DNA from: Flavobacterium shii
GTDB taxonomy: Bacteria; Bacteroidota; Bacteroidia; Flavobacteriales; Flavobacteriaceae
Assembly: GCF_025847235.1 (NCBI RefSeq)
Contig: NZ_JAOZEW010000017.1
Coordinates: forward strand, 62,001 to 126,000
Direction of reading: 5' to 3'
DNA: 64,000 bases
This document shows positions 52,718-61,367 of this stretch, in pieces. Each line of letters opens with the position of its first letter. Position 1 is the first letter of the stretch. The notes under the pieces were generated by a model. The model did no database searches. It saw only the letters and a program-made list of their open reading frames with translations, and was not told where the DNA came from. The position numbers and the translations under genes were made by a program.

Positions 52718-54346
52718 TTAGTTTTTATAAATAATAAAGCTATTCGGTTTTAGGATTTTATTTCCCATTAATAGGGTAGTGCCTGTTGGTAATGCAATTT
52801 CTGTTTTTAAACCAAAGTTAATGATAACTGTGATTTTATCATCTTGAAAAGATCTAGTAAATGAAATTTTATCTCCTTGAATTTCAATGTTTTCATAATT
52901 ACCATATTGAAGTGTCTTTTCTTTGTTTCGTAACGCTATTAATTTTTTATAGGTATTAAGGATTGAATTCTTTTGAGCTGCTAAAACAGCAACATTTGTT
53001 TTCTCATAATCAGGATTAGTTTTAATCCATGTTTTTTCTTTTGAGAATCCAGCAAAAGCATCTGAATTCCATTGCATCGGGCTACGTGATTTATCGCGAT
53101 TGTGTTCGTTTCCTTCTATAAGCGCTTCATTCTTACTTTTGCCTTGAGCAAGTGCCTGTTCATAATGTGTTCTTCCTTGTATATCGACCATTTCGTCTAT
53201 ATTCTGAGCAATAATATTATGCATCCCAATTTCTTCACCATAGTATATAAACGGAACTCCTTTTGCAGTTAGTATTAATGCGGTTAAAGCTGTGACTCTG
53301 TCAGGATTTCCATTGGCTAAACGATCGATCATTCGGGGCATATCATGGCTGCCAAAAAATAGAGTAGGGTAGTTACTCATGTTTTTCTCCATGCTTTGTA
53401 ACTCATCAAAAATACGTTGGGTCGAAAATTCTTTGATGCTTCCGAAGTTGAAATTAAAAACAACATCTAATAAATCTTGTGATTGGTATTGTTTTAGGAC
53501 TTCGATTTTATCACTTCCTATTTCTCCCACAATAAAACGATTGTCATATTCATTTACGGTAGATTTTATAATGCGCATGGCATTTTTTACACCTTCCTGA
53601 TCTATATCGTGTATGTGTTCTTGCTGTCCATCCTTTATTGGGTTATCTTTTGTGATTCCGTCGGTATTCAGGAAATTAATTACATCTAATCGGAAACCGT
53701 CTACACCGGCATCAAGCCAAAAACGCAATACATTTTGAATTTCTGTAACTACTTTAGGATTCGACCAATTAAGATCGGCCATTCTTTTATCAAACTTATG
53801 ATAGTAATATTGATTGGTTAAAGTGTCTTTTTCCCAGGCTGTTCCTCCAAAAAACGATTCCCAATTGTTTGGTTCATCTTTCCAAATGTAATAATCACGA
53901 TACCGATTATCCTTTGATTTTCTTGATTCCTGAAACCATTTGCTATCGGTAGAAGTATGGTTAAAAACCATATCTATAATCACTTTAATTCCTCTTTTAT
54001 GCGCTTCGCTTAAGAAAGTATCAAAATCGGCTTTGTTTCCATAAGTTGGATCTACTTCATAATAATCGGCAATATCATAGCCATTATCTACTTTTGGCGA
54101 TGTAAGAAAGGGGGTAAGCCAAATGCCTTTTATACCTAGTTCTTTTAAATAGTCTAATTTTTGAGTTATTCCCTTAAAATCTCCATATCCGTCACCGTTG
54201 CTATCGGCATAACTTGGCATATAGATTTGATAAAAAACAGATTCTTTCCACCATTTTTGGTCAACTGCTATTTTTTGAGCAAAAGCTGTGTTTGTGTTTA
54301 GCATTAGAAGAAGAAAAAACATACAATTCAATATATTAGGCTTCAT
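52718..54346 (-). CDS. Secreted GH13 family alpha-glucosidase-like enzyme
   Basis: This 542-aa protein has a signal peptide (FFLLLMLNTNTAFAQ) and the GH13 barrel of the oligo-1,6-glucosidase/alpha-glucosidase type: WWKESVFYQIYMPSYADSNGDGYGD, KVIIDMVFNHTS (region I), GVDGFRLDVINFL (II, nucleophile), RFIVGEIGSD (III, acid/base) and FFGSHDMPRM (IV). The usual NHD of region IV is SHD here; the catalytic-stabilising His-Asp is kept. The QIYMPSYADSNGDG pattern indicates an exo-acting alpha-glucosidase rather than an amylase. The cupin gene follows 12 nt later. Confidence 0.92.
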   Translation of the reverse strand: MKPNILNCMFFLLLMLNTNTAFAQKIAVDQKWWKESVFYQIYMPSYADSNGDGYGDFKGITQKLDYLKELGIKGIWLTPFLTSPKVDNGYDIADYYEVDPTYGNKADFDTFLSEAHKRGIKVIIDMVFNHTSTDSKWFQESRKSKDNRYRDYYIWKDEPNNWESFFGGTAWEKDTLTNQYYYHKFDKRMADLNWSNPKVVTEIQNVLRFWLDAGVDGFRLDVINFLNTDGITKDNPIKDGQQEHIHDIDQEGVKNAMRIIKSTVNEYDNRFIVGEIGSDKIEVLKQYQSQDLLDVVFNFNFGSIKEFSTQRIFDELQSMEKNMSNYPTLFFGSHDMPRMIDRLANGNPDRVTALTALILTAKGVPFIYYGEEIGMHNIIAQNIDEMVDIQGRTHYEQALAQGKSKNEALIEGNEHNRDKSRSPMQWNSDAFAGFSKEKTWIKTNPDYEKTNVAVLAAQKNSILNTYKKLIALRNKEKTLQYGNYENIEIQGDKISFTRSFQDDKITVIINFGLKTEIALPTGTTLLMGNKILKPNSFIIYKN

Positions 54347-54399
54347 AACATTCTTTTCGGTTTAAGTTATTTTACTTAGAAATGATATCGTTTATGCGC

Positions 54400-54464
54400 G
54401 CAAAGACGCAGAGTCGCAAAGAAAATAGCTTGTAAAACTTGACTTAGCAACTCTGCGTCTTTGC
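54400..54464. repeat. Inverted repeat GCAAAGACGCAGAGT ... complement
   Basis: Perfect 15-bp arms at 54400-54414 and 54450-54464 lie in the 138-bp spacer between two genes of PUL 2. It belongs to the same family as 41390-41487. Confidence 0.75.
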
Positions 54465-54484
54465 TCGAGAATTTTAGAAATAAA

Positions 54485-56203
54485 CTATTTTTTTTGGTGG
54501 AACTTATAATCTACGACAATGCCATCAACCAACATCTTTTGCCCTTCATATGTAACTTTTCCATTAGAAGGCACACAAATAATTACAGCAGAACTCAAGG
54601 CGCTGATATTAATTTTGACAGACGAAGTTACATTTCGGGCTACAAAATTTCCTGAAACGGTATTGTATAAATCTACTTTTTTACCTTTTTCGGTTTTTAT
54701 AGTTACTGTTTTATTTGCTGTATATGGATTATAGTATAAATACGATGGATAGGCTTTATCGCTGAAAAAGTCTGTTGCTAATAAATCAAGTTGCAATATT
54801 CCTGTAACATTGGTTGCCCTAATAATGCTTCCAAAGATTCCTACGTGTCCGCTTCCGTATACACTAAATTGAGATTCTTTAGGATTTTCTCCAAGTACCC
54901 AAAGCGGACCGTCACCTTGTGCTACAGGGCCTTTTAGGTTTTCATATTCTTTATAACTCGATTGCTTAATGATACCTTCGTAACCAATTACGCCTTTAGT
55001 AACTTCGGCAAGTTCAGGAATTGTCTGGTGTTCTTTTGGTATATATTGCGGATAGAAAAAACGAGAAGCATTGGCTGCATTCAACATCCATTTTCCTATT
55101 GCGGTAGCATAAGATTGGTCGTATCGTACCATTGGCACTAATGGCCAAGCGGCATCATAGGTATTCATCAAGAAGCCATAACCACCGTGATCTACTGTAC
55201 TCCCAAAAGTTCCTGATATATCGTAACCATTCCAGTTACCAACTAATGCGCCCCAACCTTCACGGCAAATTGGTGTTCCGTCGAATGTCCAATCTAGCAT
55301 TTTGTTGGTATCGTATTTTGCACCTTCCTCGGCATTGATCCTTGCGGCTAAATATGCTCCAAACGGCATTAATACTTCGTAAGTTGGATTTTTTGATTGC
55401 GATTGTAAGGCTGCCAATGCACTTTTTGCTCCTTTTAAATACTTAGCGTCTCCAAACTTTTTATATGCCATGTATAAAACCCATGCATGTCCTGCTGCTG
55501 CATCTGGTTGTGTACAGATGTGGTTTGTCATTGGCGTCATTTTGTTATAATCAAAATAGGAGTAATCGTAGTTCCCATTTAAGATTACATCTGCCTCATA
55601 AAATTTATCAGCAATGCTTCTTGCAATTTCGGTAAAACCGGGTTCATTAGGATATTTATCATAAACGGCAAAGAACAATAGGTTAGGATATACATCGTAC
55701 CACCAATCACGACCGTAACCTCCACCTAATAAAGCTACTTCTGGACAGGTATTATTCATCATAATATTCCAATTAGTCTCTTTGTTGAAATAGTTTTTAA
55801 GCATTCCAACATAATTAAGGTTTGGTTGGTTTTTGTCAATACCAACTAATGTAGCGCCTAATGTTGCCCCCATTGTAGCCAAAGCTTCGTGAAACATACC
55901 ATTGTTATGATCTGGTCCTTGTCTTACATCGGCCACAGCCGTATATAATCCTACAACTGTTTGTGGGAAGTTTTTTTGGCTGTCATCCATCCAAACCATT
56001 GGCCAATATTTGCCTTTGGCATTAAAGTCATATACCGTTTTATCAAAATCTAACGCTAGTTTTTTATAATCGATGATTTTTAATGGTTGTGGTAGATTTG
56101 GCATTTGGTCTACGCGAGGAATATTTTGTTGTTTTACTTGTGCTGTTGCATTTAAACTAATGACTAACAGACACGAAGTTGTAATTTTTATAAATGTATT
56201 CAT
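54485..56203 (-). CDS. Secreted helical-barrel-like protein, unknown glycan enzyme
   Basis: This 572-aa protein has a signal peptide (IKITTSCLLVISLNATAQ). A long helical region (about 45-440) follows, with repeated aromatic-rich helices: NNGMFHEALATMGATLG, NNTCPEVALLGGGYGRDWWYDVYPNLLFFAVYD, QPDAAAGHAWVLYMAY, CREGWGALVGNWNGYDISG, TVDHGGYGFLMNTYDAAWPLVPMVRYDQSYA. It resembles an (alpha/alpha)6 toroid. A small C-terminal beta domain (about 480-572) closes it. I recognise no CAZy family. Its place in the PUL suggests a glycosidase or lyase; candidate acids lie in GYGRDWW and TVDHGG. Confidence 0.7.
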   Translation of the reverse strand: MNTFIKITTSCLLVISLNATAQVKQQNIPRVDQMPNLPQPLKIIDYKKLALDFDKTVYDFNAKGKYWPMVWMDDSQKNFPQTVVGLYTAVADVRQGPDHNNGMFHEALATMGATLGATLVGIDKNQPNLNYVGMLKNYFNKETNWNIMMNNTCPEVALLGGGYGRDWWYDVYPNLLFFAVYDKYPNEPGFTEIARSIADKFYEADVILNGNYDYSYFDYNKMTPMTNHICTQPDAAAGHAWVLYMAYKKFGDAKYLKGAKSALAALQSQSKNPTYEVLMPFGAYLAARINAEEGAKYDTNKMLDWTFDGTPICREGWGALVGNWNGYDISGTFGSTVDHGGYGFLMNTYDAAWPLVPMVRYDQSYATAIGKWMLNAANASRFFYPQYIPKEHQTIPELAEVTKGVIGYEGIIKQSSYKEYENLKGPVAQGDGPLWVLGENPKESQFSVYGSGHVGIFGSIIRATNVTGILQLDLLATDFFSDKAYPSYLYYNPYTANKTVTIKTEKGKKVDLYNTVSGNFVARNVTSSVKINISALSSAVIICVPSNGKVTYEGQKMLVDGIVVDYKFHQKK

Positions 56204-56250
56204 AGTTATTGAATTTTAATTTTAGGTAACCGCTGAACGTAATTAATTTT

Positions 56251-56391
56251 AACACATAGGGACATAGATTTTTGTAATCTCCAAAAAAAGGCATTTCACT
56301 TATTTAAAAATACACAGAGTTAGCTTTGCGAAAGAAATGTATTTCTTTTTGAGTTCCTCTTTTATACATACTATTCTATGTTTCTTGTGTT
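56251..56391. repeat. AACACATAG-GACATAG / CTATGTTTCTTGTGTT inverted repeat
   Basis: The left arm (56251-56267) and right arm (56376-56391) are complementary apart from a few bases. Between them is an AT-rich stretch with TACACAGAG and TTGCGAAAG. It fills the 208-bp gap between two PUL 2 genes. Confidence 0.6.
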
Positions 56392-56411
56392 TAATGATAT
56401 TTTACAATGTA

Positions 56412-57698
56412 TTAAAGTAGTTTTACTGCCACTTCATCCAAAACTTTTGGATCTGTTATATCTTCTGGCGAAAGCTCAATTCCTTGTTTAATGATTTTTT
56501 TGCTAATGAAAATAGAACATAGTTGCAGTAAAGCAATAATTCCGATGGCATATCTTAAAGCAAAATCTTCGGAAACAGCGTAATATAAGATCAGGAATGT
56601 TCCTGCACCCAAAAGTCTGCCAATATATAAACCTGCTTCATGATTTAGGATATATGCAAATTCGCCTCTTTTTTCGATGCGAGATACAATATCAATTACT
56701 TTAAGCTGAATAGGGAAGTAGGCTAAATCCATTAAAGGTTTTGCGATAAGTAATAGTAACAAAAAGATGATTACACCTGTTTCATTAAATAATATCCCAT
56801 TGATGCACGCGCCCAAGGCAAATAAAATTAACCCTACAGAAAAGGTTTTAATTCTATCGGATGGTTTTGAGAAACGCCCAATAAAATAAATGATTATGGC
56901 TGCCAAAATTGCTCCAATAGATTGTGCTTGTCCTAATGCGCCTTCTTCTCCTAATATTTTAAAAATAAGCATCGCAGGAGCTGTTACCAAAAAGCCTTGT
57001 GCCAAACCTTTGAAGGTAGCCAGTGATAATAGTTTATACCATAAAGGATGAAACTTAAAAAAGATATACTTTTTCTGAGCAGGATTTTCAAATTTACCTC
57101 TGTAGCATACTATAGAAGCTACAATCGTAATAAGAAAAACAATTCCAGTAATTATTACATAGGCTTGATGTTTCTGGTCTTCGCCAGTTTTAGATTGAAT
57201 AAACCAACCAATTGTTGCGGGTATTGCAATAGCGATAATAGTATAGATAAAAGTCTCTAGTCCGTAATAATAATTACGATTTTCATCGTTTGTAATTGCC
57301 AAAGCAAGATAATCCCGATTAGACCAATACAAACCAAACGAAAGCCCCATAGTAATTCCTGCAACACCAATTCCGGTTAAATCCAAGGTTTTTAGCGACA
57401 TCATGATAATCATGGAAACACCACTAAGCATCATTCCAATTGAGTATAGTTTTCTTATGTTGAAATGCTTCAACAAGAATCCATTTAATAGGAATGTAAG
57501 CGGAATTCCGGTATAAATTGCCAACTGATATATAACAACCTTAGAGGTGTCATTTGAATTCCTCATGATGTATGCAGCGACAAAAATATCGATTACGGGT
57601 AATACCAGTGCATAAACTAAGTTTGTAAAAATCAGTATACGGAAATTATGGGTTTGGCTTTTAAAATGGTCAATTTCTGATATAAGTTTTTTAAACAT
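56412..57698 (-). CDS. MFS transporter coupled to the GH130 gene
   Basis: This 428-aa protein has about twelve membrane helices and a major-facilitator layout: LVYALVLPVIDIFVAAYIMRNSNDTSKV (helix 1 and loop), FNIRKLYSIGMMLSG (cytosolic 2-3 loop), YWSNRDYLALAITNDENRNYYYGLETF, and a second half beginning after a basic loop at about residue 205. Its start codon overlaps the stop of the GH130 gene (TAATG-type), so the two are made together. It probably brings the oligosaccharide substrate of the GH130 enzyme into the cytosol. Confidence 0.88.
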   Translation of the reverse strand: MFKKLISEIDHFKSQTHNFRILIFTNLVYALVLPVIDIFVAAYIMRNSNDTSKVVIYQLAIYTGIPLTFLLNGFLLKHFNIRKLYSIGMMLSGVSMIIMMSLKTLDLTGIGVAGITMGLSFGLYWSNRDYLALAITNDENRNYYYGLETFIYTIIAIAIPATIGWFIQSKTGEDQKHQAYVIITGIVFLITIVASIVCYRGKFENPAQKKYIFFKFHPLWYKLLSLATFKGLAQGFLVTAPAMLIFKILGEEGALGQAQSIGAILAAIIIYFIGRFSKPSDRIKTFSVGLILFALGACINGILFNETGVIIFLLLLLIAKPLMDLAYFPIQLKVIDIVSRIEKRGEFAYILNHEAGLYIGRLLGAGTFLILYYAVSEDFALRYAIGIIALLQLCSIFISKKIIKQGIELSPEDITDPKVLDEVAVKLL

Positions 57699-58756
57699 TA
57701 GTTATTTTTTAAAAGTAAAAGAATCTCTTTAATCGAAAATTGAGCACCACAAACAAATTCATCTGAAGCTCCGTAATATATGGTAAGTGTATCTCCATCT
57801 GGTTCTAGAATATGACCATTGGTAAATACTACGTTTCCAAAAAATCCACTTAATTCATATTCTGTAGTAGGAACCATAATTGGTTGCTCGGTTCTTGCGA
57901 TCACTTTCGACGGATCTTTTAAATCCATTAAAAAAGCTCCTAAACAATATTGGTGATTTTCATTGGCTCCATGATAAATTTCTAACCAACCTTTATCTGT
58001 TTTTATAGGAGCAGCGCCTGCACCAACTCTTTTACTATCCCAAAGTCCTTTTCTGGTTTTAATAATACAATGGTGATTTCCCCAGTGTATACCATCAGGA
58101 GAAGAAGCTAGCCAGATATAATTACCACCAATATCTACACTACTTGGGCGATGTAAGGCATAAAATAATCCGTTTATTTTTTCTTCAAAAATGGCACAAT
58201 CCTTATTATGTGCGGGTAATATCATACCATGTTTTGTGAAGTTCTTCCAATCGGTTGTGGTACGTAAACCAACTCCAACACCATTATCAGAAACGGAAGT
58301 AAAGGTTAGGTAATAGGTTCCCTCGATTAAGGCAACGCGGCAATCTTCTATCCCAAAAGTTTCTAGCATGCCTTCTCCAACTAACGATGGGTAATTTTCG
58401 GGTTCATAAAAATTGTGTCCATCTTCGCTACACAATAGGCGTAGGTGCGATAGTGTCGTTAGATAATCAACTCCTTTATAATTAATTACTCTTGCATCGG
58501 TTGCTATTAATTCGGGATCTTCTTTTGGAATCTCTATGATCTTAATAGCGCCAGTTTCTGTTAATATTGGAAAAGAAATAATACCGTCTTTTTGCTTCGG
58601 TCTTTCGGCTACTCGTACTACTAGCCAGGTTTTATTTTCGTATTGAAATACGCCTGGATTTAATAGGCATGTAATTTCTAATCCTTCTCTGCTTGCAGGA
58701 ATATCTGTAGGTGATAATAGTGGGTTATCTGCAAAACGTTTTGCTATATCTTTCAT
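57698..58756 (-). CDS. GH130 family glycoside phosphorylase or hydrolase
   Basis: The protein is 352 aa from the ATG at 58756, the family-like start; a longer frame from 58837 overlaps the upstream gene and is rejected. No signal peptide, so cytosolic. The five-bladed propeller of GH130 is seen from NPLLSPTDIP, LNPGVFQYENKTWLVVRVAE, GIEDCRVALIEGTYYLTFTSVS (general-acid Asp), SSVDIGGNYIWLASSPDGIHWG, GAGAAPIKTDKGWLEIYHGA and TIYYGASDEF. Most known members are beta-mannoside phosphorylases giving alpha-mannose 1-phosphate, and some are beta-1,2-mannosidases. The coupled MFS gene supplies substrate. Confidence 0.9.
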   Translation of the reverse strand: MKDIAKRFADNPLLSPTDIPASREGLEITCLLNPGVFQYENKTWLVVRVAERPKQKDGIISFPILTETGAIKIIEIPKEDPELIATDARVINYKGVDYLTTLSHLRLLCSEDGHNFYEPENYPSLVGEGMLETFGIEDCRVALIEGTYYLTFTSVSDNGVGVGLRTTTDWKNFTKHGMILPAHNKDCAIFEEKINGLFYALHRPSSVDIGGNYIWLASSPDGIHWGNHHCIIKTRKGLWDSKRVGAGAAPIKTDKGWLEIYHGANENHQYCLGAFLMDLKDPSKVIARTEQPIMVPTTEYELSGFFGNVVFTNGHILEPDGDTLTIYYGASDEFVCGAQFSIKEILLLLKNN

Positions 58757-58784
58757 GGTTATATCTTTTTTATTTATAATCTTT

Positions 58785-61241
58785 TTATTTTTTAAAATCG
58801 GGATCCATTTGAGGCGTTCTTGTACCTGCCACTTCATCTGCCATTAATAGAAAAACATTCCAGCATAATCCTCTTGTAGAGGGCCACCAAGTATCGGTAG
58901 TTGTCCATTTGGTAGGAATGAATTCTTTGCTGTAAGGCCAATCAGGATTTAAATTGATTTCGGCCCAAGTGCGATTTTCCATAAGTTTTTGAGCTTTTTT
59001 CCAACCATGTCTTTTTCCAACTACATAGGCGCTATATTCGGCACGGAGCCAACTACCACCATTGTAATATATTCCGTCTAGTGCACCGCCAACATAATCG
59101 GATTCTCCAAACTCTGCAAATGGCTGGTAATTTGTATTAAGATATGCATAGCCTTTTTTATCATTTGTCAATCGTATGCATAAAGGTGCCGTTGTACCAT
59201 ATTCCGGATGCGGAGAATTGGAAACTTTATTGAGTATTGGTACTTGGTCCAAATGATTCGTAACCATTTCATCTGTTAGGATAGGTCTATTAAACAACCA
59301 TAAAGAAAAGAACTCTGGTTCTAAATCGGTTAATGATATAATATCCGGATAGTCTTTGTCAAACAAGAGATGTTTCCTTTTTGTATCATAAAAATTTCGA
59401 TATTCCTTTTCCGCTTTTTCGATATATTCCTCGGTTACAGGATAGCCTAATTCTTTTATTGTTCGTAGCGCAATTGCCAACATCCCTTGGTTTACAGCCA
59501 GTTTATCTGTTTTAGGATCATACCTTCTTACATCGATTTGATTCAGGCAAAAATGAGCTTTACAAATACCATCCTTGTCTTCATCAAATTCATTTAGGAC
59601 ATAATCAACGGCTTTTTTTATTTTATCTTCAGGTAACTCTATACCAAAGCGTCTTTTATTAAGCATTGCCCAGATAAGCCATTCGATAGTTGCTTCATTA
59701 TCTTTGGCTTCTATAGTTCCCATATAAGGAGTTATAATTGTGGCTATAGCACCTTTTTTGTTTTGGGTTTTTGCCCATTGGTCCCAGATACTAAGGTTTA
59801 GTTCTTTGTTATAACTTGAAATAATAGAGAAAAAAGAATCTCTATTATACATATCTGGCGCATAGTTCATATTAGGAACATTGAATGGACTAAAGTCATC
59901 TATAGACGTAATCCAGGTTAGCATATTAAAATTAGCATATAACATTTTATCTATTGGTGTTCCCTTAAAACCTTTAGCTTCTGCAAGACGTATTTGAGAA
60001 GAAACCACAAAATCGTGATGATTTTTCCAGGGCTCTACAAAAATAAAAGTCGTTTTTGTAGTTATTTCCCCCATATTCATTTTGTTATAAGGTTCTTTTT
60101 GAGGTTGATGCTCGACAATTTGCAAATCTTTGACCTGAAGTTCACAGTATTTGGCATTTTGTGCACCAATAAACAGTGATACACTATCACTCTCAATGTA
60201 AGGAACCATAATACTACCTTTAAAAAGTGTCCATTCTTTTTCGCTAGTAGGAAATTTATCAATATACTTTATACCATGTTCTAATTCGATTGTTTTTTTC
60301 CCATCTTTAATCCTAAAAAGTTTAACAGCAACAGGTGTTGTCCCCTTTGAAAGAAAAGAAACAGTATATATTTTTTGATTTTTAAAAGGTGTTGTAATTT
60401 CAAATCCAGACTGATTGTTTTCTTTGAAGTTTAGGGAAAATATACTGTCTTTCTTTTCAACTTGAACTTCTCCAACTTTTTTAAATTGATTGTTGATTTT
60501 TAATTTTAATTCTTTTCCTGCATCGAGATTGTACATTTCGCCAAAGGTTTGTTTAATGTAGTCCTGATTTTTGGCTCTTTCTTCTTCAGTCGCAATAACA
60601 ACTAGGGAAGGATCCGGTAATTTTCGCATCCCGACAAAACCGCCACCATGACCATTAAAACGACGGCGAGTAGTTCTTGTATAATGATTTTTATATCCTG
60701 CATCCATTAGGAATCCAACCAATTGGTTATCGGGAGTTACAAATCCTGCTGCTGGGAACATTTCGTGAGCGAAACCTCCTGAGAAGTTATCGTGTTCAAA
60801 AGTTACATATCTTGAAGGTTTTTGTGCTGGTTTAGCCTTTTCTTCAATAGTGAAATATAGGGTAGGCATTCCTGTTTGAAGCAAATCAATACTTTTTTTA
60901 ACTATGTTTCCATTAACGACTTGATAGGTTACGGTTATAGATAGATTTAGATCAAAATCAGGGATGTAAGTTTCTCTTGTTAATTCAATATGATTTTTAT
61001 CTCCCTTCCATTTATCTCCTTTCCAGGCTTCTATTGTTACATTTTCGCTTAGATCAAAATTTGCCATTTTAAGAGAAAATTCTTCGGTATTATGAACCAA
61101 CAATTGATTACCGTTATAGATGTCTACATTAAACTCATTTTCGGAATCTTCTGCTATTTTTAGATTTATGTTTTGGCTCCATGAAATTGTTCCTACAAAA
61201 CAAAACAGGAACATAAAAAGAGCTTTATTGTATTCTTTCAT
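58785..61241 (-). CDS. Secreted multidomain protein with C-terminal helical barrel, unknown
   Basis: This 818-aa protein has a signal peptide (LFMFLFCFVGTISWSQ). An all-beta N-terminal half (about 20-390) includes FEHDNFSGGFAHEMFPAAGFVTPDN and carbohydrate-binding-like sandwiches. The C-terminal half (about 420-800) is helical and looks like an (alpha/alpha)6 glycosidase: NEFDEDKDGICKAHF, LEPEFFSLWLFNRP, GGALDGIYYNGGSWLRAEYSAYVVGKRHGW, TWWPSTRGLCWNVFLLMADEVAG. I cannot assign a CAZy family. It lies between a terminator after susD and the GH130 gene, 28 nt before the latter. Confidence 0.75.
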   Translation of the reverse strand: MKEYNKALFMFLFCFVGTISWSQNINLKIAEDSENEFNVDIYNGNQLLVHNTEEFSLKMANFDLSENVTIEAWKGDKWKGDKNHIELTRETYIPDFDLNLSITVTYQVVNGNIVKKSIDLLQTGMPTLYFTIEEKAKPAQKPSRYVTFEHDNFSGGFAHEMFPAAGFVTPDNQLVGFLMDAGYKNHYTRTTRRRFNGHGGGFVGMRKLPDPSLVVIATEEERAKNQDYIKQTFGEMYNLDAGKELKLKINNQFKKVGEVQVEKKDSIFSLNFKENNQSGFEITTPFKNQKIYTVSFLSKGTTPVAVKLFRIKDGKKTIELEHGIKYIDKFPTSEKEWTLFKGSIMVPYIESDSVSLFIGAQNAKYCELQVKDLQIVEHQPQKEPYNKMNMGEITTKTTFIFVEPWKNHHDFVVSSQIRLAEAKGFKGTPIDKMLYANFNMLTWITSIDDFSPFNVPNMNYAPDMYNRDSFFSIISSYNKELNLSIWDQWAKTQNKKGAIATIITPYMGTIEAKDNEATIEWLIWAMLNKRRFGIELPEDKIKKAVDYVLNEFDEDKDGICKAHFCLNQIDVRRYDPKTDKLAVNQGMLAIALRTIKELGYPVTEEYIEKAEKEYRNFYDTKRKHLLFDKDYPDIISLTDLEPEFFSLWLFNRPILTDEMVTNHLDQVPILNKVSNSPHPEYGTTAPLCIRLTNDKKGYAYLNTNYQPFAEFGESDYVGGALDGIYYNGGSWLRAEYSAYVVGKRHGWKKAQKLMENRTWAEINLNPDWPYSKEFIPTKWTTTDTWWPSTRGLCWNVFLLMADEVAGTRTPQMDPDFKK

Positions 61242-61316
61242 CTTATTTTATAGAATTGATTAATTTTTTTCTCACGACTATAATTTCTTTGGAAGTATTT
61301 CCAAGAATTTAAAAAC

Positions 61317-61341
61317 AGCCTCATACATAATGCATGAGGCT
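61317..61341 (-). terminator. Hairpin with T-run after susD of PUL 2
   Basis: AGCCTCAT pairs with ATGAGGCT around a partly paired centre; on the minus strand GTTTTT follows. It lies 27 nt after the susD stop and before the 818-aa gene, so it can limit read-through into the enzyme genes. Confidence 0.75.
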
Positions 61342-61367
61342 TTTAAACCTGTTTTTATAGGAATGAA

